Source: an uncultured Barnesiella sp. (GTDB lineage: Bacteria > Bacteroidota > Bacteroidia > Bacteroidales > Barnesiellaceae_A). From it: 64,000 bases of DNA. Below are positions 1 to 9,753 of this stretch, one piece after another. The stretch spans positions 216,671 through 280,670 of the forward strand of contig CALUJY010000001.1 in the NCBI GenBank assembly GCA_944321085.1, given 5' to 3'. Below the pieces are notes generated by a model, which was not told the origin of the DNA, did not search any database, and was given only the letters and a program-made list of their open reading frames with translations. A program made the translations under genes and the position numbers. The stretch's first letter is position 1. Each line of letters begins with the position of its first letter.

Positions 1-36
1 GCAAAAGAGTTATTAACCCAATAAAAACAATCGATT

Positions 37-1881
37 ATGATGAAAAATTTACTTTTAGGTCTTGCAGCCGTTGCCTTGGCAACGAATGCGATGGCAGCAG
101 TGCCTGTATTGAAGGGTGAGTTGAAAGCCGATGCAACGGTGAATCAAGTAACGTTGAAACGTGCCGATGGTCGTATGCAAGTAGCAACTCCTTCACAAAT
201 GAGCTTACGTGCACCGCAAAAAGCGCCTGCGGCTGCTGCATCGCTGGTTTACAGCTATGATTTTGAGGATGACCAAACATGGACAATTGTAGATAACTCT
301 ACTACCGTAGAGTTCCCTATGCAGGTAGGCGGTTTGCAGGGTATAGACCCTGTTTCGGGTAACTATTATCTTATATCGGGATTTGATAGTAGAGCTGCAC
401 GTAATGCATGGGCTTTCAGCGAAGGCGTTGAGTTGACAGCCGGTCAAACTTATAGTGTGGGTGTCTATGCGTATGCCTCAGGTTTTTCAAACACATTGGA
501 TGAGTGGAAAGTAACTGTGGGAACTGCTGCCAATGAGGCCTCGCAAACCACTACGGTGATAGACCGTACGGGGGCGAATGCAGTGGCATATGACGACTGG
601 ACACTTTGTATAGATGAGTTTACTCCTTCTACAACAGGTACATATTATTTTGCTATCAACCATTGTACATCGGTTGCCGATGTGAATGCCGTAGCTTTCG
701 ACCTTTTCCAAGTAGACGATGAAAAAATTCCCGTATATCCCAGTGGTACCATGTATTCCGAGGGCGGCTTGTGGTCGGTATGGAACTTGTTTGCTATAGA
801 TGACCAAGGAACCGCTCCTACTCCCATGTTGTATAGCGCATCTTCTGTTCCTATGACATACCGCTATGTAGGGAAAAATGTAGAGACTGTTGAGTGGATG
901 TTCGGTGAGGGCGCTTCGATAAGCTCGTCTACCTCAGATTCACCTGTTGTTGCATACGATTTCGCAGAAGACAGCATCAATACGGATGTATATCTGTTCT
1001 TGCGTAATAGCGATGGTGAGGTTGGTTTGGAAAGAAATTACGATGTGAAGAATTTGTATAGTTCACAAGTAGCTGCCGACTATGTGTGCAATTTCCAACC
1101 TGAGGATAAGCCTACATACTATAATACATCGGGCAATCAATACTCGTTCCTTTGCGGTATGTCTGCAATCAATCAGGAATTTGCCGAATATTTCGAGTTG
1201 CCCGAGACTTTCAATAGTACCGTCTCCGGTATAATGATGGTAGCTGTCGGTTATAATGCCACCACCACAGATCTGAGTGACGAAGTGGTCGTAAACATTT
1301 GCGCCCCCGATGCAGAGGGTCTTCCCGGTGAGGTGTTGGGCGGTCAAACCATAACAATAGGTGATCTGTTTACGGGCTATACTTCACTGATAATAACATT
1401 TGATACTCCTGTGAACGTTGAAGGCAGCTTCTTCGTAACATTGAGAATGCCCGATGCTACGCCGTCTTCAAGCTATTATTTGGCTCTTTACAATGCTCTC
1501 GAACGTGGAAATAACTGCAATACGATGTATTTCAACATAGAGGATGCTTCGCTGGGTATTCCTACCGGATGGTATGCAGCTCCTGAAATCTTCGAAGGTC
1601 TCTATACATCGGCTCTTGTCAGCCCGCTGTTGCAATGCGAAACCACTGGTGTAGCTGCAAACAAATTGGACAACAGCAGCATCGTTTATACCAATGGTAA
1701 GGAACTCAATATCGTCAATGCTGCTGCCGGTAGCCGTGTAACCGTAACAGATATTGCAGGCCGCACCGTACTCGCCACATCGGTAGGCAACAATGTACGT
1801 ACTACTATCGATACAAACCTCAATCGTGGTATATACCTTGTTACTGTTGATGGTAAGACTACCAAAGTCGCTATCAGATAA
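37..1881 (+). CDS. Secreted T9SS-sorted surface protein, cleaved-adhesin/choice-of-anchor type
   Basis: 614 residues. A signal peptide is visible at residues 1-21 (MMKNLLLGLAAVALATNAMA). The middle is beta-rich, with a jellyroll-like stretch from about residue 70 (YSYDFEDDQTWTIVDN) that resembles choice-of-anchor J/cleaved-adhesin domains. The last 60 residues read as a T9SS type A sorting tail (VTDITGR-like VTDIAGRTVL, then RGIYLVTVDG and KVAIR). The protein is therefore probably exported by the Sec route, passed through the outer membrane by T9SS and held at the surface. Its ligand cannot be told from sequence. Codon 1 is one of two adjacent ATGs (37 or 40). The gene stands alone and ends at a strong hairpin. 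Confidence 0.8.
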   Translation: MMKNLLLGLAAVALATNAMAAVPVLKGELKADATVNQVTLKRADGRMQVATPSQMSLRAPQKAPAAAASLVYSYDFEDDQTWTIVDNSTTVEFPMQVGGLQGIDPVSGNYYLISGFDSRAARNAWAFSEGVELTAGQTYSVGVYAYASGFSNTLDEWKVTVGTAANEASQTTTVIDRTGANAVAYDDWTLCIDEFTPSTTGTYYFAINHCTSVADVNAVAFDLFQVDDEKIPVYPSGTMYSEGGLWSVWNLFAIDDQGTAPTPMLYSASSVPMTYRYVGKNVETVEWMFGEGASISSSTSDSPVVAYDFAEDSINTDVYLFLRNSDGEVGLERNYDVKNLYSSQVAADYVCNFQPEDKPTYYNTSGNQYSFLCGMSAINQEFAEYFELPETFNSTVSGIMMVAVGYNATTTDLSDEVVVNICAPDAEGLPGEVLGGQTITIGDLFTGYTSLIITFDTPVNVEGSFFVTLRMPDATPSSSYYLALYNALERGNNCNTMYFNIEDASLGIPTGWYAAPEIFEGLYTSALVSPLLQCETTGVAANKLDNSSIVYTNGKELNIVNAAAGSRVTVTDIAGRTVLATSVGNNVRTTIDTNLNRGIYLVTVDGKTTKVAIR

Positions 1882-1914
1882 ATGTTTTTCCTATAACAGG
1901 AGACGAATTTATTA

Positions 1915-1951
1915 AAAGGAGGTGTGCTCCGATAGGGGAGCATACCTCTTT
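1915..1951 (+). terminator. Intrinsic terminator after the first gene
   Basis: Arms 1915-1930 and 1937-1951 pair with one G-U, around a short GATAGG loop, and are followed by a pyrimidine run ending in TTTTTT. It ends the 37-1881 transcript. The remainder of the 380-bp gap to 2262 holds no convincing gene, only the second hairpin at 2135-2172. Confidence 0.8.
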
Positions 1952-2134
1952 CCTTTTTTCATTTGTTTTGTGCCGAGGATAGTATTTGCACAAGGTTGCG
2001 ATTCGTGTGGTTCGACCACCGGTTATGATATTATGAATATGGTATAAGGCGGGTAAAGGGAAACGAAGTCTTACAATCGGGCTGAATTGAGCTGTCTCTT
2101 ATATTCTGTAATTGCCTGTTTCGGCCATAATAAA

Positions 2135-2172
2135 TTATCATCCCGGTTTTATGGCAAAAACCGGGATGATAA
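2135..2172 (-). terminator. Hairpin terminator for the metallophosphoesterase
   Basis: A perfect 16-bp stem (2135-2150 with 2157-2172) around a 6-nt loop lies 90 bp past the minus-strand stop at 2263. On the minus strand it is followed by ATTTATTAT, a weak U-rich tail. It probably closes the cls-phosphoesterase transcript, and it could act in both directions. Confidence 0.6.
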
Positions 2173-2262
2173 CTCGTTCTATTGTGACATACAGTCGTTT
2201 TGTGATGAGTACAGAGTAAGAAAGCTGGTATGAATGTTTATTTTGTTATATTACAGGTCGTT

Positions 2263-3624
2263 TCAGATAGGTAGGTGGCGTTGAGCTCGTTCTTCGAGGC
2301 TTTTGTTATATTCGTGTATTTGTCCCGGTTTTAATCTCTGTGCTACCTCGTCCGGTAATTCCAATCGCTCGGGAATGGTATCGGTTTGGTCGATGAGCAG
2401 GGTTTTATCGGGCGATTTTATCAGAATAATATCGTCGTAGAGAGCAAAGTCGGTAGTGAAAGTGCGCATGTGCATCGTGTCGCCGTGTGCGGTAAATTGC
2501 TGAAAGTAACGGTTTCCCGTACCATAGCGGTCGGTACGATTATTGATGTAGAGCGGGTATTGCTTGGGGGAGCAGTGACTGACGGTATATATGGGTGTCT
2601 GCTTATGATTGTCGAGGTCGCGTGTAGTACGTCGGGCGTAACCATGTTCGTGCCCGGCAAGGACGAAATCGACCTTGTGTTTCTTGAACAAGGGGTCGAA
2701 TAGAAACTTTATATCGAGGTTGTTGTAGGGGCTGCGTATGGAGTAGGGCGAGTGATGCAGTACCGCAATCTTCCAGCGAGCCGATGAGTTTCGTAGGGCT
2801 TTGTCGAGCCAACGGCTTTGTTTGAAGAGGCTTACGATGCCTGCGTTGCTGTCGAGAAGGAAGATTTGTATGTCGCCGTAGGTGAGTGTGGCGCATGCTC
2901 CGTTATCGAGATAAGATGAGGGAAAGTAAGGGAAATGTAGGATAAAACGGGGTTCTATCGAGGCATTCAAACCTTTCAGATATTCATGGTTGCCGGAAAC
3001 GGCCGCCACCGGGTACTGTGTGGCAATAGGGGCGATACCGCGAAAGGCTTCGTCCCAATATGTCTCCAAAGGGCGGTGTATGAAGTCGCCGCCGAGGATG
3101 AAAAAGTCGGTTGCAGGGTAATGTTGCACAATATCGGTTACGATATTATTTGTAATGCCGTTGATGGTGTCTTGTATGTCGCCGAGGTATATGAATTGTG
3201 CAGTGGTGTCGGATGTGGTGTCGTGCAGGGTGAAGTGCAACCATTGCGAAGAGTCGGCTTTCATACAGATGCGGTAGTCGTAGATGCCGGGTTGCGGGGT
3301 GTGGAGGTCGGCGCGGTAGAATGCCGATGCACCGCCTTGCGAGTGGTAGATGTGGGGCTGTGTCGTTATGGTCGCAGTATCGCCGCTGTCGCGCAAGGAG
3401 TAGAGCAGGGAGGCTTCGCCAGCGAGAGTGTCGCATTGCCATGTGATGCAGCGGAAGTCGTCGCCTTCGGGACTGAAAGTTAGTAGTATATGATACGGTG
3501 CAGATTGTGCTTGATAGGGAGATTCTACGGGATTCCCAAACCAAATATTCCAGCGGTTAATGACGATATAGGATGCAACTGCAAGGAGTATGATTGTGAG
3601 TGAAAGGATGACAAATTTTTTCAT
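2263..3624 (-). CDS. Membrane-anchored metallophosphoesterase (calcineurin-like)
   Basis: 453 residues from the ATG at 3624. The frame stays open further upstream, but the next residues (MKKFVILSLTIILLAVASY) are a clear signal anchor, so this start is preferred. Metallophosphoesterase motifs appear in order: IYLGDIQD (GDxxD variant), FILGGDFIH (GDxxx), SGNHEY (GNHE), LHHSPYS and LAGHEHGYAR (GHxH). A fibronectin-like N-terminal part (about residues 60-130) resembles purple-acid-phosphatase-type enzymes. It likely hydrolyses phosphoesters in the periplasm; the substrate is unknown. It lies 95 bp downstream of cls on the same strand and may be co-transcribed with it. Confidence 0.85.
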   Translation of the reverse strand: MKKFVILSLTIILLAVASYIVINRWNIWFGNPVESPYQAQSAPYHILLTFSPEGDDFRCITWQCDTLAGEASLLYSLRDSGDTATITTQPHIYHSQGGASAFYRADLHTPQPGIYDYRICMKADSSQWLHFTLHDTTSDTTAQFIYLGDIQDTINGITNNIVTDIVQHYPATDFFILGGDFIHRPLETYWDEAFRGIAPIATQYPVAAVSGNHEYLKGLNASIEPRFILHFPYFPSSYLDNGACATLTYGDIQIFLLDSNAGIVSLFKQSRWLDKALRNSSARWKIAVLHHSPYSIRSPYNNLDIKFLFDPLFKKHKVDFVLAGHEHGYARRTTRDLDNHKQTPIYTVSHCSPKQYPLYINNRTDRYGTGNRYFQQFTAHGDTMHMRTFTTDFALYDDIILIKSPDKTLLIDQTDTIPERLELPDEVAQRLKPGQIHEYNKSLEERAQRHLPI

Positions 3625-3719
3625 AGTGGCATATTGGGGATGATGTATTTTTTGTCGTCGGTGGCTACCGGTAAAAAACATTGCAAAAATAATTATTTTA
3701 AGCGAAAAAGAAGTAGGTA

Positions 3720-5153
3720 TCAGAGTACCGGGCTGATGAGACGTACAACAGATTCGCATACTTTTTGTGCCCAAGGACGCTCTTGCCAATCGGACGCATT
3801 AACCTCTTGACACTCAGTCGCGTCGTTGTGGAAATCGGTTTTGACGCGTAGCGCGAGCTCGGCATTATAGACGAGGGCATTTGTCTCGAAATTGTGTTCG
3901 AAGCTGCGAAAGTCGAAATTGGCCGAGCCGATAGAGACTAATTCGTCGTCGGCGACGATTGTTTTGGCGTGCATGACGCCGGGCAAGTAGAGGAAGATTT
4001 TCACACCGGCTTGCAGCATTTGTGCGATGTATGAGAAAGACCCCCAGCGGAGGATAATGGAGTCGGGACGGTTGGGTATCATGATGCGTACGTCGATACC
4101 CGAGAGTGCGGCCATTGAGAGGACATTGATGAGGGTGTCGGTGGGGAGAAAATAGGGCGTCTGTATATAGACATACCGGCGAGCCATAGATACGATTTTC
4201 TGGCACATGAGGGCTATGCTTTCCCATCCGCCTATGGGGCCGGATGTGATGATTTGTATCCCCTTGTCGCCTGTGGGTTCTATTTGCGGAAAATAGAAAT
4301 CGCCCGAGAGGAGCGTTTTGCATTCGTAACTCCAATCGACGGCAAACGAGAGTTGCAATCCGTGTACAGCAGGGCCTTCTATACGTAAGTGTGTGTCGCG
4401 CCAACTGTGGTCGTCGTCGCCATTGACGTAACGGTCGGCAACATTCATACCGCCTATGTATCCTATCTTGCCGTCGATGACTACTATTTTGCGGTGATTG
4501 CGGTAGTTGATGCGCAAAGAGGGGTTGGGAAACGCTACGCGCATGAAAGGATGTACATCGACACCTTTTTTCTGCATATCGCGAAAGAAACGGCGGCGTA
4601 CTGTCCAGCTTCCCATGTCGTCGAACAGTACCCTTACCTCTACTCCGCGTTGGACGGCTGCGACAAGCTCGTCGCGAATCTGGCTGCCGAGTTGGTCGTC
4701 GCGGAAGATGAAGTATTGCATGTGGATGAAACGTTCGGCACTGCGGAGGTCGGCGATGAGGTCGGCAAATTTTTCATGGCCTTTGATATACATACGCACA
4801 TCGTTGCCGGGATAATAGGAGGCATGGCCGAGTTTGTGGCACAAAGTAAGTAGCCGGCGACAGTTATCGCTAAGATGGAGGCTGTCTAAATCGACTTTCG
4901 GCGGTTTGTTACTGGCTTGCAGCAGAAGCCTGTTTTGCTTGGAGAGCATACGCTCGTTGCGGAGGCTTTGCCCGAAGAACAGGTATAGTACCAACCCTAC
5001 GACGGGCAGAAACATGAGAGCGAGAATCCACGCAAGGCTTTTGGAGGGGTTGCGGTTTTCTGATATGACGACGAATATACTGCTCGCTACAAGGAGCAAG
5101 TATAAAATGTATAGTGTATTGTATAACCAATTAGAGATGAGCAACAGTGTCAT
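3720..5153 (-). CDS. cls: Cardiolipin synthase
   Basis: 477 residues, the usual length. Two N-terminal membrane segments (about residues 5-25 and 38-60) precede two phospholipase-D HKD motifs, HRKIVVIDGKIGYIGG in the first half and HAKTIVADDELVSIGSANFD in the second. The enzyme transfers a phosphatidyl group between two phosphatidylglycerols to give cardiolipin at the inner membrane. The bacterial Cls (ClsA-like) layout fits better than a generic PLD-family nuclease because both HKD motifs and both membrane segments are present. It precedes the metallophosphoesterase on the same strand. Confidence 0.93.
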   Translation of the reverse strand: MTLLLISNWLYNTLYILYLLLVASSIFVVISENRNPSKSLAWILALMFLPVVGLVLYLFFGQSLRNERMLSKQNRLLLQASNKPPKVDLDSLHLSDNCRRLLTLCHKLGHASYYPGNDVRMYIKGHEKFADLIADLRSAERFIHMQYFIFRDDQLGSQIRDELVAAVQRGVEVRVLFDDMGSWTVRRRFFRDMQKKGVDVHPFMRVAFPNPSLRINYRNHRKIVVIDGKIGYIGGMNVADRYVNGDDDHSWRDTHLRIEGPAVHGLQLSFAVDWSYECKTLLSGDFYFPQIEPTGDKGIQIITSGPIGGWESIALMCQKIVSMARRYVYIQTPYFLPTDTLINVLSMAALSGIDVRIMIPNRPDSIILRWGSFSYIAQMLQAGVKIFLYLPGVMHAKTIVADDELVSIGSANFDFRSFEHNFETNALVYNAELALRVKTDFHNDATECQEVNASDWQERPWAQKVCESVVRLISPVL

Positions 5154-5365
5154 GGCAAAAGGTAAAAGAATTGGAAAACGCGGCTCTAATATAGATATTA
5201 TTTTGGAGTGTAAACAAATATGACGGCAAGAATTGCTCTATTGTGTGTCATTTTCTTTTTGATGCGAGTAAATAGTTTGTTGTAATGACCGATGAATTGC
5301 TATTTTCGTGATTTGCCATGAGAAATTAAAGCAGTGTATTATTTCTTTTTGCTCTTGTCATGCAC

Positions 5366-5373
5366 TATCTTTG
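5366..5373 (+). promoter_or_regulatory. -7 promoter element for the SGNH/MBOAT operon
   Basis: TATCTTTG, an exact match to the Bacteroidota TAnnTTTG element, lies 28 bp before the ATG at 5402. No clean -33 TTTG sits at the ideal spacing. The A-rich leader (ATAAAGAAATAAGAA) is typical of this phylum. Confidence 0.7.
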
Positions 5374-5401
5374 CACACCGGATAAAATAAAGAAATAAGA
5401 A

Positions 5402-6859
5402 ATGAATAAGAACCGACTTTCGCAAGTCGTATGGTTGTTTTTGCTCACATTGGTTATATTGTTGGGCTTGTCATTGTTGCCCCCGCTGCATATCGGGGGA
5501 TACACAACGCGCGAAATAGATTTGTTGAGCGATTTGCGCGATGATGACGACGATGAGGTTTATTATGCCGATGATTATGATGAAGAAGAGTTCCCGATGC
5601 CGTCGCCGGTTACATCGGTTGCACCCGACAGCAATAGAGTGGCCGAGGGTGATAGTTGCGTGCCGGTGAGGAGTGTTGCCGACAGTGCTGCCGTCGTGCT
5701 GCCGCGTCGGATAGAGCAACCGGCACGTCGTGTAGGCGATATTGTGCCGATAGAGGATTATACCGAAGGGCAGATGGGTTTGTGCAACATGGCAGCGGCT
5801 ATCGGTAACCTGTCGAGGCTGGGGCGGCCTGCACGTATCGTTTTCTTGGGCGACTCTTTTATCGAAGCCGATATATTGACCCAGCATATCCGCGAATTGT
5901 TGCAGCTGCGTTATGGTGGCCAAGGAGTAGGGTATATGGCATTGCATAGCGACTTTCCCGGTTTCAGACGTTCTATCGTTCAAAGCGATAAAGGTTGGGG
6001 AAGTCATAGTGTAGTGAAAGATGCCGATATGGAGCGCGTGTCGCTTCCGTTGCAGTATTATATCCCCGTTACCGATGCTTATACGCGCTATAAAGGTACG
6101 TCGCGATATGCACATGCCGGGAGTTGGGAGGTGTCGCGGGTGGCGTATGATGCGACGGATGCTGCCGTATTGACGCTCGAAACCGATAGCGGGCGGCATA
6201 CTTACGATATTGCCGCAGGCGAAGGCGTGGGTATGATTACGCTTTACGAACCAACGACGCAACTTACCCTTCGGTGCGATAGCGCCGATGTCGCTTTGTG
6301 GGGCGTATGGCTCGATGGCGAGTCGGGAGTAGCTGTCGATAATGTGTCGATGCGCGGATATTCGGGAGGAAGTATCGCCGATATACCCCAAGCAAACATA
6401 GAGGCGTTGCAGAAGTCTGTTCCGTGCGATATGGTGGTATTGCAATATGGATTGAACCGCATGTCGAGCGGAATGACTGATTATAGCGGTTTTACGCAAG
6501 AATTGGTGTGCGTCGTGACGCATCTGCGCGAGGCAATGCCCGGTGTGGATATTCTGCTTATGGGTATCGGCGACCGGTGCGAAAATCGCAATGGCGAGAT
6601 GAAGACGATGAAAGAGGTATATGCCTTGCGCCGTGCCCAACGTGCCGCTGCCCGCAAGAGCGGTTGTCTGTTCTGGGATACTTGCGAGGCGATGAAGTAT
6701 GTCGGCGGAATGACCCGTTTTGTGGAGAACGGTTGGGCTAACAAGGACTATACGCATATAAGCCATGCTGGAGGACGGCCTGTGGCGCAGGCCTTTGTGC
6801 GGGCCATAGGATATGCGTTGGGCGATAGTACAACCATAGAGATGACGAGGAGCAAATGA
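5402..6859 (+). CDS. Envelope SGNH/GDSL-family hydrolase or acyltransferase partner
   Basis: 485 residues. An N-terminal membrane segment (about residues 9-28) is followed by a very acidic linker (DLRDDDDDEVYYADDYDEEE, about 42-62). The SGNH domain starts near residue 145: block I is IVFLGDSF with Ser152 as likely nucleophile, and the terminal Asp-His pair is in DYTHISHAGG (Asp449, His452). It faces the periplasm. With the next SGNH protein and the MBOAT protein it resembles the AlgI/AlgJ/AlgX arrangement, in which acetyl groups are passed to an exported glycan. Its own activity (transfer or removal of acetyl groups) cannot be told from sequence. Confidence 0.75.
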   Translation: MNKNRLSQVVWLFLLTLVILLGLSLLPPLHIGGYTTREIDLLSDLRDDDDDEVYYADDYDEEEFPMPSPVTSVAPDSNRVAEGDSCVPVRSVADSAAVVLPRRIEQPARRVGDIVPIEDYTEGQMGLCNMAAAIGNLSRLGRPARIVFLGDSFIEADILTQHIRELLQLRYGGQGVGYMALHSDFPGFRRSIVQSDKGWGSHSVVKDADMERVSLPLQYYIPVTDAYTRYKGTSRYAHAGSWEVSRVAYDATDAAVLTLETDSGRHTYDIAAGEGVGMITLYEPTTQLTLRCDSADVALWGVWLDGESGVAVDNVSMRGYSGGSIADIPQANIEALQKSVPCDMVVLQYGLNRMSSGMTDYSGFTQELVCVVTHLREAMPGVDILLMGIGDRCENRNGEMKTMKEVYALRRAQRAAARKSGCLFWDTCEAMKYVGGMTRFVENGWANKDYTHISHAGGRPVAQAFVRAIGYALGDSTTIEMTRSK

Positions 6860-8139
6860 TGAGAGCCGCGAGTTGCATAGCCGTTTTGTTGCTTACGGTT
6901 GCCGTATGTAATGCAACAGTATCGCCGTCCGATACGGCTGCTGTTCGGATGCCGCCGTGTATAGATTGTGCTGCCGATACGTTGATGTTCAACGGCGCCG
7001 ATTGGACACCTCTTTTCGAATCGCTGCAACAGCTTACCGATACGGCCGATACAACGGTGAGGGTGGTATCGATTGTGCATTTGGGCGACTCGCATGTCCA
7101 AGCAGGCTTTTTTACGGCTCCGTTGCGCGATTCGCTGCAAGCCCGGTGGGGTGATGCGGGGCGCGGGCTGATGGCTCCGTTACGCTTGTGTCGTACGAAT
7201 GAGCCTACCGACTATAAAATCACATCGGAAAACAAATGGCAGTATAGCAAATGTGTAGGGCGCAAGCATACGCAGGATGAACCGGGATTGTGCGGTATAG
7301 CCATAGTCCCTGAGGGGCGGCGGATGCATCTCGATATAGCTACGCTAAGCCGTACGGGAAATTGTCGAGGGTTTAGCGTTCTGCGTCTGTTCCACGACAC
7401 GAGTGACCGTTTCCCGTTGCTGCACCCGGTAGATACTCTTGCGGGGTTGCGCATTCTGCGCGAGCAGCCCGGCGAGACGCGCTATGAGTGGGATGCTTCG
7501 GCCGAGACATGCGAGGTGGAGCTCGATGGCTACCGTACGACGGCGGCCGATAGTTGTGCCATCTATGGCGTGTCGGTAGAGAACGGGCGTAGCGGTGTGT
7601 TGGTGCATGGAATAGGCAATAACGGTGCGTATTACGACTGTTACAACCATATCCCCGGCTACGGACAGAAAGTGTTGGCGTTGTCACCCCGACTTATTAT
7701 CCTCTCCATGGGTACGAATGAGTCGATAGGGAAGGCCGACTATACTACGATATATGTTGCGATAGACCGGTTGGTGGGTACGCTGCGTGCTGCCAATCCC
7801 GATGCGTTGCTCTTGCTGACGACTCCCGGCGAGAATAAGTTGCGCCGTCGCCGCAATCGCAACGGCCGCCGTCGTACCTATTATGTAGAGAATCGCAACC
7901 TGTCTGTGGTGCGTCATGCCATAACAGCATACGGTGCCGAGCATGGCATCGCCGTGTGGGATTGGTATGCCATATCGGGCGGGCAAGGAAGTTGCGAAGT
8001 GTTGAGAAAAGCCGGCTGCATGTCTGGCGATAGGACTCACTATACTAAAGAGGGTTATTCATTGCAAGGCACATTGTTGTATAAAAGCATAGAGAACGCG
8101 TATGAACGATATATGGAACAAAATAACAGACAACCTTGA
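6856..8139 (+). CDS. Secreted SGNH-family protein, second of the pair
   Basis: 427 residues with a signal peptide (MRAASCIAVLLLTVAVCNA). The start overlaps the previous stop by 4 bp (ATGA), so the two are probably translationally coupled. Block I is IVHLGDSHVQAGFF (Ser79 as nucleophile), a middle SMGTNES block is present, and the C-terminal DRTHYTKEGY carries the Asp392/His395 pair. It is distantly similar to its neighbour in motif order, which suggests an old duplication. The 3' end overlaps the MBOAT gene by 38 bp. A role in O-acetylation of a surface glycan is inferred from context only. Confidence 0.75.
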   Translation: MMRAASCIAVLLLTVAVCNATVSPSDTAAVRMPPCIDCAADTLMFNGADWTPLFESLQQLTDTADTTVRVVSIVHLGDSHVQAGFFTAPLRDSLQARWGDAGRGLMAPLRLCRTNEPTDYKITSENKWQYSKCVGRKHTQDEPGLCGIAIVPEGRRMHLDIATLSRTGNCRGFSVLRLFHDTSDRFPLLHPVDTLAGLRILREQPGETRYEWDASAETCEVELDGYRTTAADSCAIYGVSVENGRSGVLVHGIGNNGAYYDCYNHIPGYGQKVLALSPRLIILSMGTNESIGKADYTTIYVAIDRLVGTLRAANPDALLLLTTPGENKLRRRRNRNGRRRTYYVENRNLSVVRHAITAYGAEHGIAVWDWYAISGGQGSCEVLRKAGCMSGDRTHYTKEGYSLQGTLLYKSIENAYERYMEQNNRQP

Positions 8140-9607
8140 TATAGCTCGCTTGTGGCAGTTGCTGGCGTATGAGCCCGGGCATCCGTTGATGTTCAACAGC
8201 GGGTTGTTTCTCTTTTTGTTTACCGGTTTTCTGGTGGTGTACCGATTGTTGAGTCGCCATACGACGGGACGCATGTTGTTTGTGATACTCTTCTCGCTGT
8301 ATTTCTATTACAAGTCAAGTGGCGTGTATGTGCTGTGTCTGGTCGGGGTGTGCTTCTCGGATTATTTGATAGGTCGCCTGTTGGGACGGACGACCGTTGC
8401 ATGGCGACGCAAATTGTGCGTGGCGGCAAGTGTTGTGATAAACATGGGCATGTTGTGCTACTTCAAGTACACATCGCTGATAGTGGAGACGCTTAACCGC
8501 TTTTTGAACGAGCCTATAACGTTGTGGGATATAGCATTGCCCATTGGTATATCGTTCTTTACCTTCCGCTCGGTGAGCTATATTGTAGATATATATCGCG
8601 GTAAGATTGCGCCGGTAGAGCGGGTGATAGATTATGTGTTCTTCCTCACCTTTTTCCCTCCTTTGGTGGCCGGACCTATCGTGCGCGCTACGGAACTTGT
8701 GCCGCAGATACGCCGTCGTCCCGAGGTTACGAATGCGATGTTTGCCGAGGGGCTCTTTCTGTTGATGACCGGTGTATTCAAGAAGGTGGTATTATCGGAC
8801 TATATCAGCAGCAATTTTGTTGACCGCATCTTCGATGCACCGTCGCTCTATACGGGGGTCGAGAACCTTATGGGCGTATATGGTTATACGTTGCAGATAT
8901 ATTGCGACTTCTCGGGCTACTCCGATATGGCGATAGGTATCGCGTTGCTGCTGGGCTTCAGATTTCCTGCCAACTTCGACTCGCCCTACCAATCGTCGTC
9001 GATAACCGAGTTTTGGCGCAGGTGGCACATTACGTTGTCGTTTTGGTTGCGCGATTACCTGTATATTCCGTTGGGCGGTAACCGCGTGCCGTTATGGCGT
9101 AACTATTTCAATCTGTTTATCACGATGGTGATAGGCGGATTGTGGCATGGTGCGTCGTGGCTGTTTGTGTTATGGGGAGCATGGCACGGTTTGTTGCTCG
9201 TGTTGCACAAGGTGTTTATGCGTCTGCGGGGGAACCGCAAGGATAAGCCTGCAAGTAAGGTGGCGCATGTGCTCGGCGTCTTGCTTACATTCCATTTGGT
9301 GGCGATAGGCTGGGTATTCTTCCGAGCCGATTCGCTTACGGTAGTAGGCGAGATGGCAAGCCAGATAGCGACACAGTTCCATCCCGAGGTATTCATGCAG
9401 TTTATAGCGGGTTACCCCACGGTGACACTTGCCATTGTGGTAGGCTATTTGTTGCATTACACGCCGCATCGTTGGGCTGAGGGAGTATGCGGCGTATTGG
9501 AGCGCACGCCGCTTGTAGGAAAGGCCGTTGTTTTTGCTTTGTTTATCTTTTTGGTACTGCAAGTGCGGTCGAGCGAGCTTGTGCCTTTCATATACCTGCA
9601 ATTCTAA
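8102..9607 (+). CDS. MBOAT-family membrane O-acyltransferase (AlgI/DltB-like)
   Basis: 501 residues, typical for AlgI-like MBOAT proteins, with roughly ten hydrophobic segments. Family signatures are visible: FFPPLVAGPIVR near residue 180, YCDFSGYSDMAIG near 265, FWRRWHITLSFWLRDYLYIP near 305, and the catalytic-histidine motif GGLWHGASW (His349). The enzyme would move an acyl (usually acetyl) group across the inner membrane to the SGNH partners encoded upstream. It starts inside the preceding gene. No polysaccharide synthesis genes lie nearby, so the acceptor glycan is unknown. Confidence 0.9.
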   Translation: MNDIWNKITDNLDIARLWQLLAYEPGHPLMFNSGLFLFLFTGFLVVYRLLSRHTTGRMLFVILFSLYFYYKSSGVYVLCLVGVCFSDYLIGRLLGRTTVAWRRKLCVAASVVINMGMLCYFKYTSLIVETLNRFLNEPITLWDIALPIGISFFTFRSVSYIVDIYRGKIAPVERVIDYVFFLTFFPPLVAGPIVRATELVPQIRRRPEVTNAMFAEGLFLLMTGVFKKVVLSDYISSNFVDRIFDAPSLYTGVENLMGVYGYTLQIYCDFSGYSDMAIGIALLLGFRFPANFDSPYQSSSITEFWRRWHITLSFWLRDYLYIPLGGNRVPLWRNYFNLFITMVIGGLWHGASWLFVLWGAWHGLLLVLHKVFMRLRGNRKDKPASKVAHVLGVLLTFHLVAIGWVFFRADSLTVVGEMASQIATQFHPEVFMQFIAGYPTVTLAIVVGYLLHYTPHRWAEGVCGVLERTPLVGKAVVFALFIFLVLQVRSSELVPFIYLQF

Positions 9608-9668
9608 ATACCTGCCTGTCGTGCAAACGTTTTCGCCCGAGGCTCGGCCTTTGATGTGCAATAAATTT

Positions 9669-9698
9669 TTTGATAATATGATAAAATCGTTATTTTTG
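9669..9698 (+). promoter_or_regulatory. Promoter of the pullulanase gene
   Basis: TTTG (9669-9672), 18 bp, then TATTTTTG (9691-9698). This matches the Bacteroidota -33/-7 layout, slightly shorter than the usual 19-21 bp spacing. Confidence 0.7.
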
Positions 9699-9753
9699 CA
9701 GGAGAGAGTAAATGAGTTATAAACAAGTAAATTACCTGTAAGAATAATAACCT

